A stretch of DNA of 64,000 nt from Pinibacter aurantiacus. Lineage in GTDB: Bacteria > Bacteroidota > Bacteroidia > Chitinophagales > Chitinophagaceae. The translations under genes and the position numbers were made by a program. The stretch lies in NCBI RefSeq assembly GCF_019130065.1, contig NZ_JAHSPG010000018.1, positions 1 to 64,000 of the forward strand, given 5' to 3'. Below the pieces are notes generated by a model, which made no database searches, was not told where the DNA came from, and saw only the letters and a program-made list of their open reading frames with translations. This document shows positions 18,590 through 26,878 of this stretch, piece by piece; positions within the stretch are counted from its first letter, which is position 1, and every line of letters begins with the position of its first letter.

Positions 18590-19675
18590 TTACTGAGTGG
18601 CTACCAATTGATCAAGCGTTTTCACACTGCGCACATGCACAGGAGATTTTGGTCTGGCAAACAGCACACCCGTTACCACCACAGAATCGCCCGGATTTAC
18701 TCCTTTTGTTATTTCTACATTGCTGGCCTCTCTGTCGCCGGTTTCAATGTTTACGAAGCTCGCATGCCCGTTTTTCACCAACACCAGTTGTTTGTTTTTG
18801 TCGTCTGGTATAATGCAGTTCGTAGGTACCATGATTGCTTTTTTATCGGTGCCTGCATTGATGTATACCTTCACGAATGCACCTGGATTTGGCTTGCCGT
18901 TTTGCAATACAGTTCTCACTTTAAGATTTCTTGTTGCGGCTGTTACCTGCGGTTCGATTGCAATGATGGTTGCTTTTAAATCGCTTTGTTCGTTTTCATC
19001 AACCTTTACACGAACTGTGCCTCCCATCTTAATGATGGTATTATAATTTTCGGGAAGGGTGAAATCAATTTTAATTTTATCCAGTTGCTGAATAGTTGCG
19101 ATGATATTTGTAGAAGAAACGTAAGCACCCGGGCTCACCTGGCGCAAGCCAACAATACCGCTGAATGGCGCTTTAATAACTGTTTTGTCGATCAGTGCCT
19201 GATAGTATGCGATGTCGGCTTTGTAACCATTCATTTGATTCAGGGCCACGTCATAATCGCTTTGGTTGAGGCCATTAACCGCCAGTAATTGTTTGTAGCG
19301 ATCAACAGTTTTTTCGGCGAGGTCCAGTTGTACCTTGCTTTTTGCGATCTGTGCCTGCAGGTCTGCATCGTTGATGCGGGCGATCACCGTTCCTTTGTTC
19401 ACAAATTTTCCTTCGGGTACATTGAGGTAGATTAGCCGGCCTGTAACTTCCGGTCTCAGTTCAACATATTCATTAGCAACAACGGTTCCGTTTGCCTCTA
19501 CAATATTGCTAATGCTTTGTGGCGCAGCAACAATAATATCAACCACGGCAGGGCCGGCTGATTTTTGCCTGTCTTTGGTGGCAGCTTCCTGCTTTTTATC
19601 CTTGCAGGCAACAACCATGAAAGTGGAAAAAGTGATGAAACAGAAGAAATGTAATTTTTTTGGTAGCAAATACAT
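18590..19675 (-). CDS. RND periplasmic adaptor (membrane fusion lipoprotein)
   Basis: A 361-residue adaptor linking the RND pump to TolC. The N-terminus is a lipoprotein signal with lipobox VVAC (Cys at about 24), followed by charged linker KDKKQ. The barrel-sandwich domain shows VEANGTVVANEYVELRPEVTGRL and AKSKVQLDLAEKTVDRYKQLL (alpha-hairpin), then IKAPFSGIVGLRQVSPGAYV and a beta-barrel. First gene of the efflux operon, preceded by 620 bp without genes that should hold its promoter. Confidence 0.94.
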   Translation of the reverse strand: MYLLPKKLHFFCFITFSTFMVVACKDKKQEAATKDRQKSAGPAVVDIIVAAPQSISNIVEANGTVVANEYVELRPEVTGRLIYLNVPEGKFVNKGTVIARINDADLQAQIAKSKVQLDLAEKTVDRYKQLLAVNGLNQSDYDVALNQMNGYKADIAYYQALIDKTVIKAPFSGIVGLRQVSPGAYVSSTNIIATIQQLDKIKIDFTLPENYNTIIKMGGTVRVKVDENEQSDLKATIIAIEPQVTAATRNLKVRTVLQNGKPNPGAFVKVYINAGTDKKAIMVPTNCIIPDDKNKQLVLVKNGHASFVNIETGDREASNVEITKGVNPGDSVVVTGVLFARPKSPVHVRSVKTLDQLVATQ

Positions 19676-20172
19676 TGACTGGGATTTATAAAATATTTCG
19701 TTGAAAAATATCGGTGCCGGGTAAAAAGGAAAAAATAAAAAGTAAAAAGTGAAAAGGAGGTACTTAAAAGAAAAAATTTCAAGATCATTCTATGCTGCGA
19801 TTTTCTGCATATTTACATTTTCCAAAACAGGCAAAAGCCCGCAACGCCTTTTCTAATTTTTCCTTTTTTCTTTTAATTTTTTCTTTAACCCTTTGACGTC
19901 ATCCGGTAAAAAAACTTTCCGGTTTTTCCGGATGAGGCCAAATATAAAAAGTTTTACTCCTTTAACGGTTGAACATTAGGATGAACGGAAATTATACCCA
20001 AGATCATTTTCTAATATTTTCGGCGAATCCCGGAAAAACGTTTTACTACTGCCTGTCCGGTCAAGGCCTCCCGCAAAAGTCATTAATCAATGTTATTTGT
20101 TTGTTATTCGAAAGATTATTACAGAAAATGTTGTGCCGGAGGAGCAAAACGTTCAAGGCCTAATGCTTAACG
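19676..20172. other. Gene-free region upstream of the efflux operon
   Basis: The part next to the adaptor (about 19720-19760) is A-rich with iterated AAAAAGTAAAAAGTGAAAAGG words. The remainder has no convincing gene; a 64-codon ORF at 19969-20163 shows no family signal. The efflux operon promoter must lie here, but no clear element was found. Confidence 0.45.
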
Positions 20173-20300
20173 CAGTTCAGGTGTAAAACCCCGTGCAAGG
20201 AGGGTAGAGTCTTTCCAAAAAAGAACGCTTAAGGAATAACTTCAGAAAGTTACACCTTAAGCGTTAAGCATTTGGCGTTGGGCATTAAGCGTTAAGCATT
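20173..20300. repeat. TTAACGC-word repeat with a built-in terminator (copy 1)
   Basis: Iterated GCGTTAAGCATT words surround a strong hairpin AACGCTTAAGG (20224-20234) / CCTTAAGCGTT (20255-20265). On the minus strand the hairpin ends in CTTTTTTGG, so it terminates the ompA-like gene. A near-identical hairpin in the opposite orientation occurs at 35569-35617. Confidence 0.85.
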
Positions 20301-21067
20301 TACTGCTGTGTCGACGCATTCACCAGATTCCAAACCTCGGAAAGATCTGGCGTTAATATGATCTCTGTACGGCGATTGCTTGCACGGCCCTCGGGAGTGG
20401 CGTTGTCGGCAACAGGGGCGTATTTGCTCCTACCTGCGGCAGTTAAGCGGGCAGGGTCCACACTGTAGCTGTCCCGAAGAATACGCACAATGGTGTTTGC
20501 TCTTTCTGTGCTTAGTTGCCAGTTGTCTTTATAAGATTTCTTAAAAGCAACTGAGTCTGTATGACCTAATACCATTATTTTAATGCTGGTATCCTGGTTG
20601 AGCACAGAAGCTACGGTGCCAAGTGCTTCTTTGCCACGGTCATCAAGTACAGCACTGCCGGATTTAAATAATAGCTTGTCTTGCAAAGACACATACACCA
20701 ACCCGTCCTTGTAAGTTACCTGCACTTCATCTGATTTAAATTTGTTCAAAGCATCAGCGATTTTTGTGCGTAGGTCCTCCATAGCTTTTCTTTGTGATTG
20801 CAGGGTGCCTTGCAATGCTTGCATTTGCTTTTGCTGATTTGCCATGCCCTGTCTGGCAGTATTAAGGTTAGCATTCAATGCATCTTTTTGGGCATTAAGG
20901 TCGTTTACATTGTCCTTGAGACCCGATATTTGCTGATTGAGTGAGTTGTTTAAGCTATCCAGTCGAGCAACTTCAGCATTTGCAGCTTTCAGTTTTTTGC
21001 CTGTACCACATGACATCATGGTGATTGCCGCAAAGCATGCCAGGCTCGCAGAAAGTACTTTCTTCAT
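20300..21067 (-). CDS. OmpA-family lipoprotein with coiled coil
   Basis: 255 residues with a lipobox MMSC (Cys about 20), then a long coiled coil (about 28-110, Asn/Leu/Gln-rich). A C-terminal OmpA/MotB peptidoglycan-binding domain follows (LLFKSGSAVLDDRGKEAL ... VLGHTDSV ... LSTERANTIVRIL ... GRASNRRTEIIL). The aspartate and arginine of the diaminopimelate-binding site are present (GHTDS and NRRTE). It would anchor the outer membrane to peptidoglycan. The stop codon TAA sits inside the adjacent GCTTAACGC repeat. Confidence 0.92.
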   Translation of the reverse strand: MKKVLSASLACFAAITMMSCGTGKKLKAANAEVARLDSLNNSLNQQISGLKDNVNDLNAQKDALNANLNTARQGMANQQKQMQALQGTLQSQRKAMEDLRTKIADALNKFKSDEVQVTYKDGLVYVSLQDKLLFKSGSAVLDDRGKEALGTVASVLNQDTSIKIMVLGHTDSVAFKKSYKDNWQLSTERANTIVRILRDSYSVDPARLTAAGRSKYAPVADNATPEGRASNRRTEIILTPDLSEVWNLVNASTQQ

Positions 21068-21112
21068 ACAAGTATATTTTGAGATTGTATTGAAAAAATT
21101 GTGCCGGGGGCG

Positions 21113-21297
21113 AATTAATAATTAATAAATAATAATTAATGGGTGGCGTCACAACGAATTGTCGGCCCGTTCGCAATAGGGGCGAATCGCATTCGCCCTG
21201 TTGCACGTTCGTGAGGTTCGAAAGAAACAGACGCAAGTTGTTGTTTTTGTGCTGCTGCATGATCATGCAGCAGGGAGGGCGAATGCGATTCGCCCCT
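21113..21297. repeat. Compound repeat: AATTATTAATT words and GGGCGAATCGCATTCGCCC palindromes
   Basis: ATTAATAATTAATAAAT words at 21113-21140. After these are two copies of the GGGGCGAATCGCATTCGCCC palindrome in opposite orientation (about 21179-21200 and 21276-21297), with an AAACAGACG/ACGTTC segment between them. The right copy supplies the TAG stop codon of the FGE-like gene. Another copy is at 24969-24998. Confidence 0.8.
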
Positions 21298-22504
21298 ACT
21301 GTTTCGCCAGCATGGTCTTCTTCGAAACATCTTTCACACAGCGGAAACCAACGTGGTTGCTGGCAGATCGGAATTCACCTTTGCCGCGCGTTCCCACCAT
21401 ATAGCGGGTGCAATATTGATCTGTGCAGAGGTATGAACCGCCTCTTTGCACTTTCTTTTTAGTACCAGGTTCGGCAGGATCAAACGAAGTAGTTGGCCCC
21501 TGTGGATTTCTTGTAACGGCTTGTTTGGAAAGATCCTGGTAATAATCTGATCTGTACCAGTCATTGCACCATTCCCATACATTGCCTGCAACGTCATAAA
21601 GACCATATTCATTGGCCGCGAATTGCTTAATAGGGGCAATGCCTACAAAACCGTCGCTTCCGGCATCCTTGTCAGGAAAATGGCCCTGGAACGTATTCGC
21701 CATCCATTTGTCTTTCGGTTTTAATTGATTGCCCCAGGCATACATTTCTCCCGCTTTTCCACCGCGTGCGGCAAATTCCCACTCGGCTTCAGTCGGCAAA
21801 CGCTTTCCGGCCCAGTTTGCATAAGCAACCGCATCCTCATAAGCGATTTGCACCACAGGATAATTGTCCTTGCCTTTAATATCGCTATCGGGCCCGGTGG
21901 GATGTCTCCAGTCCGCGCCTTGTACATAGTTCCACCACTGATAATGGTCATTCAGCTTAACCTCGTGGGCCGGGGGCGTAAATACTACTGAGCCTGCTAC
22001 CAAATTCTCTTCCGGTGCATCGGGAAATTCTTCTTTTGTTGGTTTTTTTTCTGCCACCGTTACATAACCCGTCGCTGCAACAAATTTTGCATATTCACCG
22101 TTTGTAACCTCTGTTTCATCCATATAAAAAGGATTCACGTATACTCTGTGAATGGGTCTCGCGTCATTCATCGATTCATGCCCGCCATCCTGCATGCCTT
22201 TCGGGTTCACACCTCCCATGCTGAATTCGCCGCCGGGAATTTTAACCATCCCATCCGGTGCCGCATCAAAGTTTACTGTATTTAAGACGGTTGGTTTGAA
22301 TTCATTACCGCCGTTGTTGGCATAAATAGAACTGTCAGCCACTGTCAAACCATTTACGGTACATGAAACGGCGCCATCAACTTTTGCTTTTGTAAGTTCT
22401 GAAACAGATCTTCCGGAAGTATTGCCGACAGTGCTGTTGCATGAAATATAACTAAAAGCAAGAGCCATCAGCGTAGAAGTATATAAAATTGGTAGACTTT
22501 TCAT
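21296..22504 (-). CDS. Formylglycine-generating-enzyme-like lipoprotein (SUMF1 family)
   Basis: 402 residues with a lipoprotein signal (lipobox YISC, Cys about 22) and an FGE-sulfatase domain from about 85. Family motifs: IPGGEFSMGG, DETEVTNGEYAKFV, LPTEAEWEFAARGG, YDVAGNVWEWCNDWY and the C-terminal RGGSYLCTDQYCTRY ... NHVGFRC. Both cysteines of the copper/active site of true FGEs are kept (C360 and C365, C-x4-C spacing), whereas many bacterial SUMF1 relatives lack them. It could convert a sulfatase cysteine or serine to formylglycine, but no sulfatase gene is in the window. Being a lipoprotein, it would act outside the cytoplasm. ATG start. Confidence 0.9.
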   Translation of the reverse strand: MKSLPILYTSTLMALAFSYISCNSTVGNTSGRSVSELTKAKVDGAVSCTVNGLTVADSSIYANNGGNEFKPTVLNTVNFDAAPDGMVKIPGGEFSMGGVNPKGMQDGGHESMNDARPIHRVYVNPFYMDETEVTNGEYAKFVAATGYVTVAEKKPTKEEFPDAPEENLVAGSVVFTPPAHEVKLNDHYQWWNYVQGADWRHPTGPDSDIKGKDNYPVVQIAYEDAVAYANWAGKRLPTEAEWEFAARGGKAGEMYAWGNQLKPKDKWMANTFQGHFPDKDAGSDGFVGIAPIKQFAANEYGLYDVAGNVWEWCNDWYRSDYYQDLSKQAVTRNPQGPTTSFDPAEPGTKKKVQRGGSYLCTDQYCTRYMVGTRGKGEFRSASNHVGFRCVKDVSKKTMLAKQ

Positions 22505-22557
22505 GTCGTGGTGTTTGTGGTCAGAGTTGTTTCAGAAATAAAGTTAGCGAATATTTC

Positions 22558-22752
22558 ACGCACACACGCCTTGATTTCACGCCGCGAACGCAACGGAGCA
22601 ACGGCGCGGCGAGAGATTGTTGGTCTTGTAGTGTCTTGCCAGGAGAACATTGATCTGTTTAAAAACTAAAATGATACACCAACCTTCGCGAACCCGTTGC
22701 ATCGCTGCTCCGCTGCGTTCGCTGCGTGAAACAAACATGGTTTCTGCGTGAA
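22558..22752. repeat. TTTCACGC / GCGTGAAA inverted repeat (copy 1)
   Basis: Left arm TTTCACGCCGCGAACGCAACGGAGC region and right arm GCTCCGCTGCGTTCGCTGCGTGAAA, about 70 bp apart, with outlying TTTCACGC/GCGTGAAA words. The related element is at 48384-48580. Confidence 0.8.
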
Positions 22753-22755
22753 ATT

Positions 22756-23256
22756 CTACATTTGGCTTGTTGGTTTCTTGGTTTTATCCAGTTCACCTAT
22801 GAACGGAATTTGATCCATGACGTGTGCCTTGATGATAGTTTGCAGATACCCTTCCAGTTGGAAGAATTTAGCAGCGTTTACGCCGCCCACAGCTGTTGAT
22901 ACTTTCTTGTAGTATTGTAGATGTAGTTTGTCCAGAGAAATCTCATTTTCCAATGCGCGTTTTGCCAGATCATCGGCCTTTGCATTATCAAGTTTGTCGT
23001 AAGCGTTGGCATAGTCCTGTATAATGTTTATCCTTTGCCTGTTTAGTTCCTTACGTTTTACTTCGTACTCGTCATAAATGGTCCAGAATTTGGCACTTTG
23101 ATCCGCAGGTAAGGTCATGTATTGCTGAACCAGTTCCTTCTTTTCTTTTCCAAAAACTGATTGTATTACATCGATGTCTTCTTTTGACACAGCATCTTGT
23201 GCAAAAGTTGTTGCTGTTATAAAACAAGCCGCCAGTACAATGATTGTTTTTTTCAT
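22756..23256 (-). CDS. Secreted helical protein, unknown function
   Basis: 166 residues with a clear signal peptide (MKKTIIVLAACFITATTFAQ). The mature part is almost all alpha-helical and charged, with YMTLPADQSAKFWTIYDEYEVKRKEL and later helices. This layout resembles Spy/CpxP-like periplasmic proteins but no family motif is certain. It is probably transcribed with the adjacent 23300-23710 gene (43 bp apart, same strand). Its stop codon is followed at once by a TTTCACGC-type repeat. Confidence 0.75.
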   Translation of the reverse strand: MKKTIIVLAACFITATTFAQDAVSKEDIDVIQSVFGKEKKELVQQYMTLPADQSAKFWTIYDEYEVKRKELNRQRINIIQDYANAYDKLDNAKADDLAKRALENEISLDKLHLQYYKKVSTAVGGVNAAKFFQLEGYLQTIIKAHVMDQIPFIGELDKTKKPTSQM

Positions 23257-23299
23257 AATAGTGCGATTTAGTTCAAATGATTAGATGTTTTGTGAGGTT

Positions 23300-23710
23300 T
23301 TATTTTAATCCGAATAAGATAACTTTTGCATGACCATGGAATCCCGGTACTCCGCTTTTGTAAGTGAATTCTACCCGCCTGAGTCTTCTTTCGCCGCCAT
23401 TTAAATCAATTAACCGGCTTTCACCGCCCTTGGGAATTACAAAACGCAACGGAATATTTTGCGGTACGCCGTTTTCATAAACAACGGTCATGTTCAGCAT
23501 TTCTACGGCAGCATCAATTACGTGGAATTTCAATTGCCGGAACCAGTCGTTTCCGGCAAGCACTATCACGTCTTTGTCAACAGTAAATTTTACGACCGTT
23601 GTGCCAAGTTCCCGCCATCCGACGTTGCCGTGCGTTACGCGTACTTGTTGTGCATGTACATTGATTGCAGTAAAAAGGAACAGGATTGAAAAAAAGACGC
23701 ATTTTTTCAT
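23300..23710 (-). CDS. Secreted beta-rich protein (DUF2541-like)
   Basis: 136 residues with signal peptide (about 1-20, ending NVHAQ). The mature domain is a beta-sandwich with WRELGTTVVKFTVDKDVIVL, FRQLKFHVIDAAVEM and a conserved GGERRLRRVEFTYKS segment. The overall shape resembles the DUF2541/YaaI-like periplasmic proteins, an assignment I cannot confirm. Upstream of and on the same strand as the helical secreted protein, suggesting a two-gene unit. Function unknown. Confidence 0.72.
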   Translation of the reverse strand: MKKCVFFSILFLFTAINVHAQQVRVTHGNVGWRELGTTVVKFTVDKDVIVLAGNDWFRQLKFHVIDAAVEMLNMTVVYENGVPQNIPLRFVIPKGGESRLIDLNGGERRLRRVEFTYKSGVPGFHGHAKVILFGLK

Positions 23711-23807
23711 TGTTATGGTTTACATAAGCATGAATAACAATGAAACCTGTATTTTGTTAAAGGGGCTGGGAGAAATTTTGAAGATAGTGCGCTTGTGCAC
23801 TAGATAA

Positions 23808-23890
23808 AGTGGCCACTGAGGCACAGAGGATATGAGCTGCCGTAACAAGTTCGTAAAATAAATTCAGTGTCCTCTGTTTCTCAGTGGCAA
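23808..23890. repeat. CCACTGAGGCACAGAGG inverted repeat
   Basis: Left arm GTGGCCACTGAGGCACAGAGGA (from about 23810) and right arm TCCTCTGTTTCTCAGTGGC (to about 23888), about 40 bp apart. Same architecture as the CTAAG family but a different word. Confidence 0.8.
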
Positions 23891-23894
23891 AAAA

Positions 23895-24857
23895 CTATTG
23901 CTTTTTTTTCTTTTCGTTTTTCTGTGATTGTTCCAGGAGCCTTTGCTCGTTGATGTTGCCGTTGGCATCGCGAATTGTTTGCTCCACGGGCTCTTCACCC
24001 TCTTTCAGTTTAAAGTTGAACACTTTGTCAACGTGCACCCACTGGCCTTTTTCCCATTTGAAGCCTTCAAAATCGCCATCAGGAACATATGTTTCTTTTC
24101 TTTCGGGTTCCTCTGTTTCGGAAGTGAGGTGGTCGTAAACGATCATGTCCAGTTCTGGGTTGTAATTGAAAGTCGTTCCGGCTTCTTTTTTATACTCGAT
24201 ATAAAAACGGTTCTGTGGAGCTTTCTTAGTAGTATCATTTTTGAAAGAAAAATAGCCGCCACCAAAAATAGGGTCGCCTGTTTTCTCATCGAAAGTAAGT
24301 ACATCAATCCATTTTCGGTTACTGCTCACCGTGTAGCTGTCAAACCCGATTAAAGTGTAATATTTTTTATTGTTGTAAGTCTTCTCAATAATGCGATAAT
24401 ATACTGCGCCGATCCAGTTCCTGTTTGAACGAACAGAATCTTCTGGCTTAGAGGTGAACATTGACTGGTCAAAAAGCGGTACAAGTTTTAGTTCTCCATT
24501 AGCCGTACGGTATTGAATGGCGCCTTTTTGCAAATAGAAATATTCATCCTTTTTCATTTGCCAGGTAAATATTCTGAACGTGCTATCCGGAGGACAGAGT
24601 TTGGAAACGGTCTGTAGCGAATCGAAAGGGTAATAGAACGAATTGTGTGTTTTCAGCGCACGAACGAGGCCCCTTACAAAAAGGCTGTCGGCGACAAAAC
24701 GATCAGAAGGCTCCTGCGCATTGATCATATCTTCTGCATATTTCTTTAGCGTGTCCTGTTTAAGCTGAAGTGCTTTAACGTCAGCTTTGGAAATATGCTG
24801 ACCAAAAGAAATGCCAGCGATCAAAATGAATGTTATCGAAATGATTAATTTATACAT
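23895..24857 (-). CDS. Secreted Bacteroidota protein of unknown function
   Basis: 320 residues with signal peptide (about 1-19, ending ISFGQ). No catalytic motif recognised. Recurrent tryptophan/tyrosine-rich beta segments such as RNWIGAVYYRIIEK, YYTLIGFDSYTVSSNRKWIDVLTFD and GDPIFGGGYFSFK suggest a beta-propeller or beta-sandwich fold. The C-terminal tail is highly charged and lysine-rich (EKKKKQ). ATG at 24855-24857. It stands alone between repeats. I cannot assign a function. Confidence 0.72.
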   Translation of the reverse strand: MYKLIISITFILIAGISFGQHISKADVKALQLKQDTLKKYAEDMINAQEPSDRFVADSLFVRGLVRALKTHNSFYYPFDSLQTVSKLCPPDSTFRIFTWQMKKDEYFYLQKGAIQYRTANGELKLVPLFDQSMFTSKPEDSVRSNRNWIGAVYYRIIEKTYNNKKYYTLIGFDSYTVSSNRKWIDVLTFDEKTGDPIFGGGYFSFKNDTTKKAPQNRFYIEYKKEAGTTFNYNPELDMIVYDHLTSETEEPERKETYVPDGDFEGFKWEKGQWVHVDKVFNFKLKEGEEPVEQTIRDANGNINEQRLLEQSQKNEKKKKQ

Positions 24858-24968
24858 AGTTATCTAAGCCCGGTTGTTTGGGATTGCAAAACTGCAAATA
24901 TTAAGCGAATAAATGTTAAACGAAATTAACCGTAGTAAATTTTATTTACTGTTAAAGAGAAAGTTAAA

Positions 24969-24998
24969 ATAGTAGGGGCGAATCGCATTCGCCCCGGA
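24969..24998. repeat. GGGGCGAATCGCATTCGCCCC palindrome (copy 3)
   Basis: Single palindrome GTAGGGGCGAATCGCATTC + GCCCC at 24972-24995, matching the two copies near 21179 and 21276. Confidence 0.8.
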
Positions 24999-25035
24999 GA
25001 CTTGCCCCAAATTCGGATTGCATTTATTTTAAGGC

Positions 25036-25476
25036 CTATTCGGCCAACGTCCACGTACTCGTGCGGCCAAGCATGGAAAAACTGCAGATATAGCCCTTTA
25101 GTTTCAATTCCTTACCCGCAAGGTTGATTTTTCCGCAGTATGTTTTTCCCGACATGGGGTCATATACAGTTCCGCCTTCATACTGATTGGCGTTATCAGA
25201 ACTTTTTTTAAATGATTTAAGTATCAGCAGATTTTGCAAAGGGGCTTTTTTCTTGCTTTCGACAGGATTTTTTACATCAGTTTTTGGATTGCCCAATGCA
25301 TCCTTGGGTTCGGCCAGCCAAACGATTTTTCCATAAAACAAACCGTCAGTCGCCTTGTAAACCTGAATTTTTGACGTCTTTTCCTGGTTGTACCACACTC
25401 TTTCAACAGGTTCTTTTTGTGCCTTTGCGAATAAACAGGCGCTTATAAGCGTGAGAAATAGAAATAGTTTTTGCAT
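25036..25476 (-). CDS. DUF2147 domain secreted protein
   Basis: 146 residues with signal peptide (MQKLFLFLTLISACLFAKAQ). The mature lipocalin-like domain has the DUF2147 pattern VWYNQEKTSKIQVYK ... DGLFYGKIVWLAEPKD ... GGTVYDPMSGKTYCGKINL ... LKLKGYI. ATG at 25474-25476 chosen because the upstream start adds 18 residues before a complete signal peptide. DUF2147 proteins are periplasmic or exported and their function is unknown. Confidence 0.87.
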   Translation of the reverse strand: MQKLFLFLTLISACLFAKAQKEPVERVWYNQEKTSKIQVYKATDGLFYGKIVWLAEPKDALGNPKTDVKNPVESKKKAPLQNLLILKSFKKSSDNANQYEGGTVYDPMSGKTYCGKINLAGKELKLKGYICSFSMLGRTSTWTLAE

Positions 25477-25597
25477 AACGTTTAGAGCTGGCGTTAAATC
25501 ATTCAATGAAAATGTCCTCGTATTCAACAAAGATGCTCCTCTTTAGGTTCGCAAAAGAGCATTGCTTGAACGGAGTCGAATGACCCAAAATGAAAAA

Positions 25598-25626
25598 GCC
25601 TTTGCAAAATGTTTTTTTGCAAAGGC
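25598..25626 (-). terminator. Terminator of the first DUF6934-like cassette
   Basis: Perfect 11-bp stem GCCTTTGCAAA (25598-25608) / TTTGCAAAGGC (25616-25626) followed on the minus strand by TTTTT. It lies 29 bp past the stop of the small ORF 25656-25817, supporting that ORF as the last gene of the unit. Confidence 0.85.
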
Positions 25627-25655
25627 CGTAGTATTGGTCAAGTTGAACGTAAAGA

Positions 25656-25817
25656 TTACCTAGGTAAAGGGCAGGATGCTAGTGTTTTTGCACCGCGTTC
25701 CATTTTCTTTTTGATAGAATCAGACTCAGGCATCGGTTTAATGCTGTCATCAATTTTTACTGTTCCTAATCGTTTTGACAGTACACTAATTGGTACGTGT
25801 TTTTCTTTTTTCTTCAT
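25656..25817 (-). CDS. Small partner ORF overlapping the DUF6934-like gene
   Basis: 53 residues, basic, starting MKKKEKHVPISVLSKRLG and ending in ASCPLPR. ATG at 25815-25817, inside the last 32 bp of the DUF6934-like gene in another frame, then straight to a terminator. This overlap plus the terminator is the reason to call it. A second DUF6934-like gene at 54846-55415 has the same arrangement with a 55-residue overlapping ORF. No family recognised. It could be an antitoxin-like or regulatory partner, which is inference from the layout only. Confidence 0.55.
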   Translation of the reverse strand: MKKKEKHVPISVLSKRLGTVKIDDSIKPMPESDSIKKKMERGAKTLASCPLPR

Positions 25818-26277
25818 CGTTTTTTAAAGGTAAGGTCTTTATTTTTAACTGTATTAAAAATTCCAGATAATGTTTGCCTTTCACAAAAGGTTCCCATTTA
25901 TTATCATATCCATACAAATCGAAAGTATTTAGAATTTCGTCCAGATTTTTGGAAATTCCAATTTTATACAGTCTTGATCTTGCTTTTGTGCTTCCCGAAG
26001 CATACACATATTTATCGGGATATTTTTCAAGAAATTTGACTGCCACTGCAGCCACCGTTGCCAGCACTTTTTGACGATCGTTGTTATCTGTAATAGCTAG
26101 GTCATCGATTTCGCCATTCGCGTCAACATCTCCGAAACAAATATTGTAAACATTTGACGTCTCTGAAAAGCGGTTGAATTCTATTTTCTTCTTTATTTTT
26201 CCTTTGGGACCAATGCTATAGAACTCAAATACCATTAACGACTTCGATGCCGTTGTCTCATACTTATCAAGGTTCAT
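25786..26277 (-). CDS. DUF6934-like protein
   Basis: A 163-residue soluble protein. Recognisable blocks are MVFEFYSIGPKGKIKKKIEF, NVYNICFGDVDANGEIDD, TDNNDRQKVLATVAAVAVKF and YPDKYVYASGSTKARSRLYKI, all typical of an uncharacterised Bacteroidota family that I recall as DUF6934. The CFGDVD segment and the conserved GST-x-AR-x-RLY block may form an active or binding site. ATG at 26275-26277. Overlaps a small downstream ORF by 32 bp. A paralogue lies at 54846-55415. Function unknown; a toxin-antitoxin-like role is only a hypothesis. Confidence 0.75.
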   Translation of the reverse strand: MNLDKYETTASKSLMVFEFYSIGPKGKIKKKIEFNRFSETSNVYNICFGDVDANGEIDDLAITDNNDRQKVLATVAAVAVKFLEKYPDKYVYASGSTKARSRLYKIGISKNLDEILNTFDLYGYDNKWEPFVKGKHYLEFLIQLKIKTLPLKNDEEKRKTRTN

Positions 26278-26326
26278 CTAAAAAGGCAAGCTTTTTAAGA
26301 TGGCCATTAGGTAATGGGGAAATTAT

Positions 26327-26875
26327 TTATAGCGCCTTCGCAAAATCCAACAGATCCTCAAACGCTAAATCAACAGCAGGGTGGGGAAGTAGTTGATCAG
26401 GGCTTGTCGTTTTTACAAACACTGTATGCATTCCCGCGTTTCTTCCAAATTCCATATCGCTGATGTTGTTACCCACCATTAATGATTTGGAGAAATCAAT
26501 TTCAGGGAAATCCTGCTGCGCCTGGAAAGCCATGCCAGGATTAGGTTTGCGGTGGGAGTGATTACTGTCTAAAGCAATACAATAATAAATGGTGTCGATG
26601 CGGCCGCCAGCTTTAGTTATTTCTTCCAGCATATTTTTATGAATATCCTGTAAGCTTTCTTCTGTCATCAAGCCCTTGCCAACACCTTTTTGATTGGTCA
26701 CTAAAATGATCCGTGGAAATTTTTGGGAAAGTATTTTGATAGCTTCTAAAGCTCCTTTATAAAAAGTAAACTCACCGTAATGATAAATGTAATCCTCCAC
26801 TTTTTCATGGTTGATAACACCGTCGCGGTCGAGAAATAGCGTCCAGTCGTTATTTATGTCGGAGAGATTGAGCAT
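26327..26875 (-). CDS. gmhB: HAD-IIIA phosphatase, probable heptose bisphosphate phosphatase (GmhB-like)
   Basis: A 182-residue cytosolic HAD phosphatase. Motif I is FLDRDGVIN (nucleophile D16, acid D18), motif II is the T of ILVTNQKGVGKG, motif III is the K of HRKPNPGM and motif IV is MVGNNISDMEFG. The substrate is probably D-glycero-D-manno-heptose 1,7-bisphosphate, because gmhA follows. The zinc loop of classical GmhB is reduced: only one Cys and His pair remain around YYCIALDSNHSHRK. The sugar specificity could differ. Start at 26873-26875 preferred over an upstream alternative 11 codons earlier. Confidence 0.82.
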   Translation of the reverse strand: MLNLSDINNDWTLFLDRDGVINHEKVEDYIYHYGEFTFYKGALEAIKILSQKFPRIILVTNQKGVGKGLMTEESLQDIHKNMLEEITKAGGRIDTIYYCIALDSNHSHRKPNPGMAFQAQQDFPEIDFSKSLMVGNNISDMEFGRNAGMHTVFVKTTSPDQLLPHPAVDLAFEDLLDFAKAL

Positions 26876-26878
26876 CGG

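Noticed and set aside
19969-20163. 64-codon ORF in the gap before the efflux operon, considered as a decayed PAS-domain start
   Set aside because: Only a loose resemblance of a few residues. No second half of such a domain was found in any frame.
25561-25597. Segment with TTGAACGGAGTCGAATGACC, considered as a tRNA T-arm
   Set aside because: No acceptor, D or anticodon arms can be folded around it. It resembles a common genomic repeat word.
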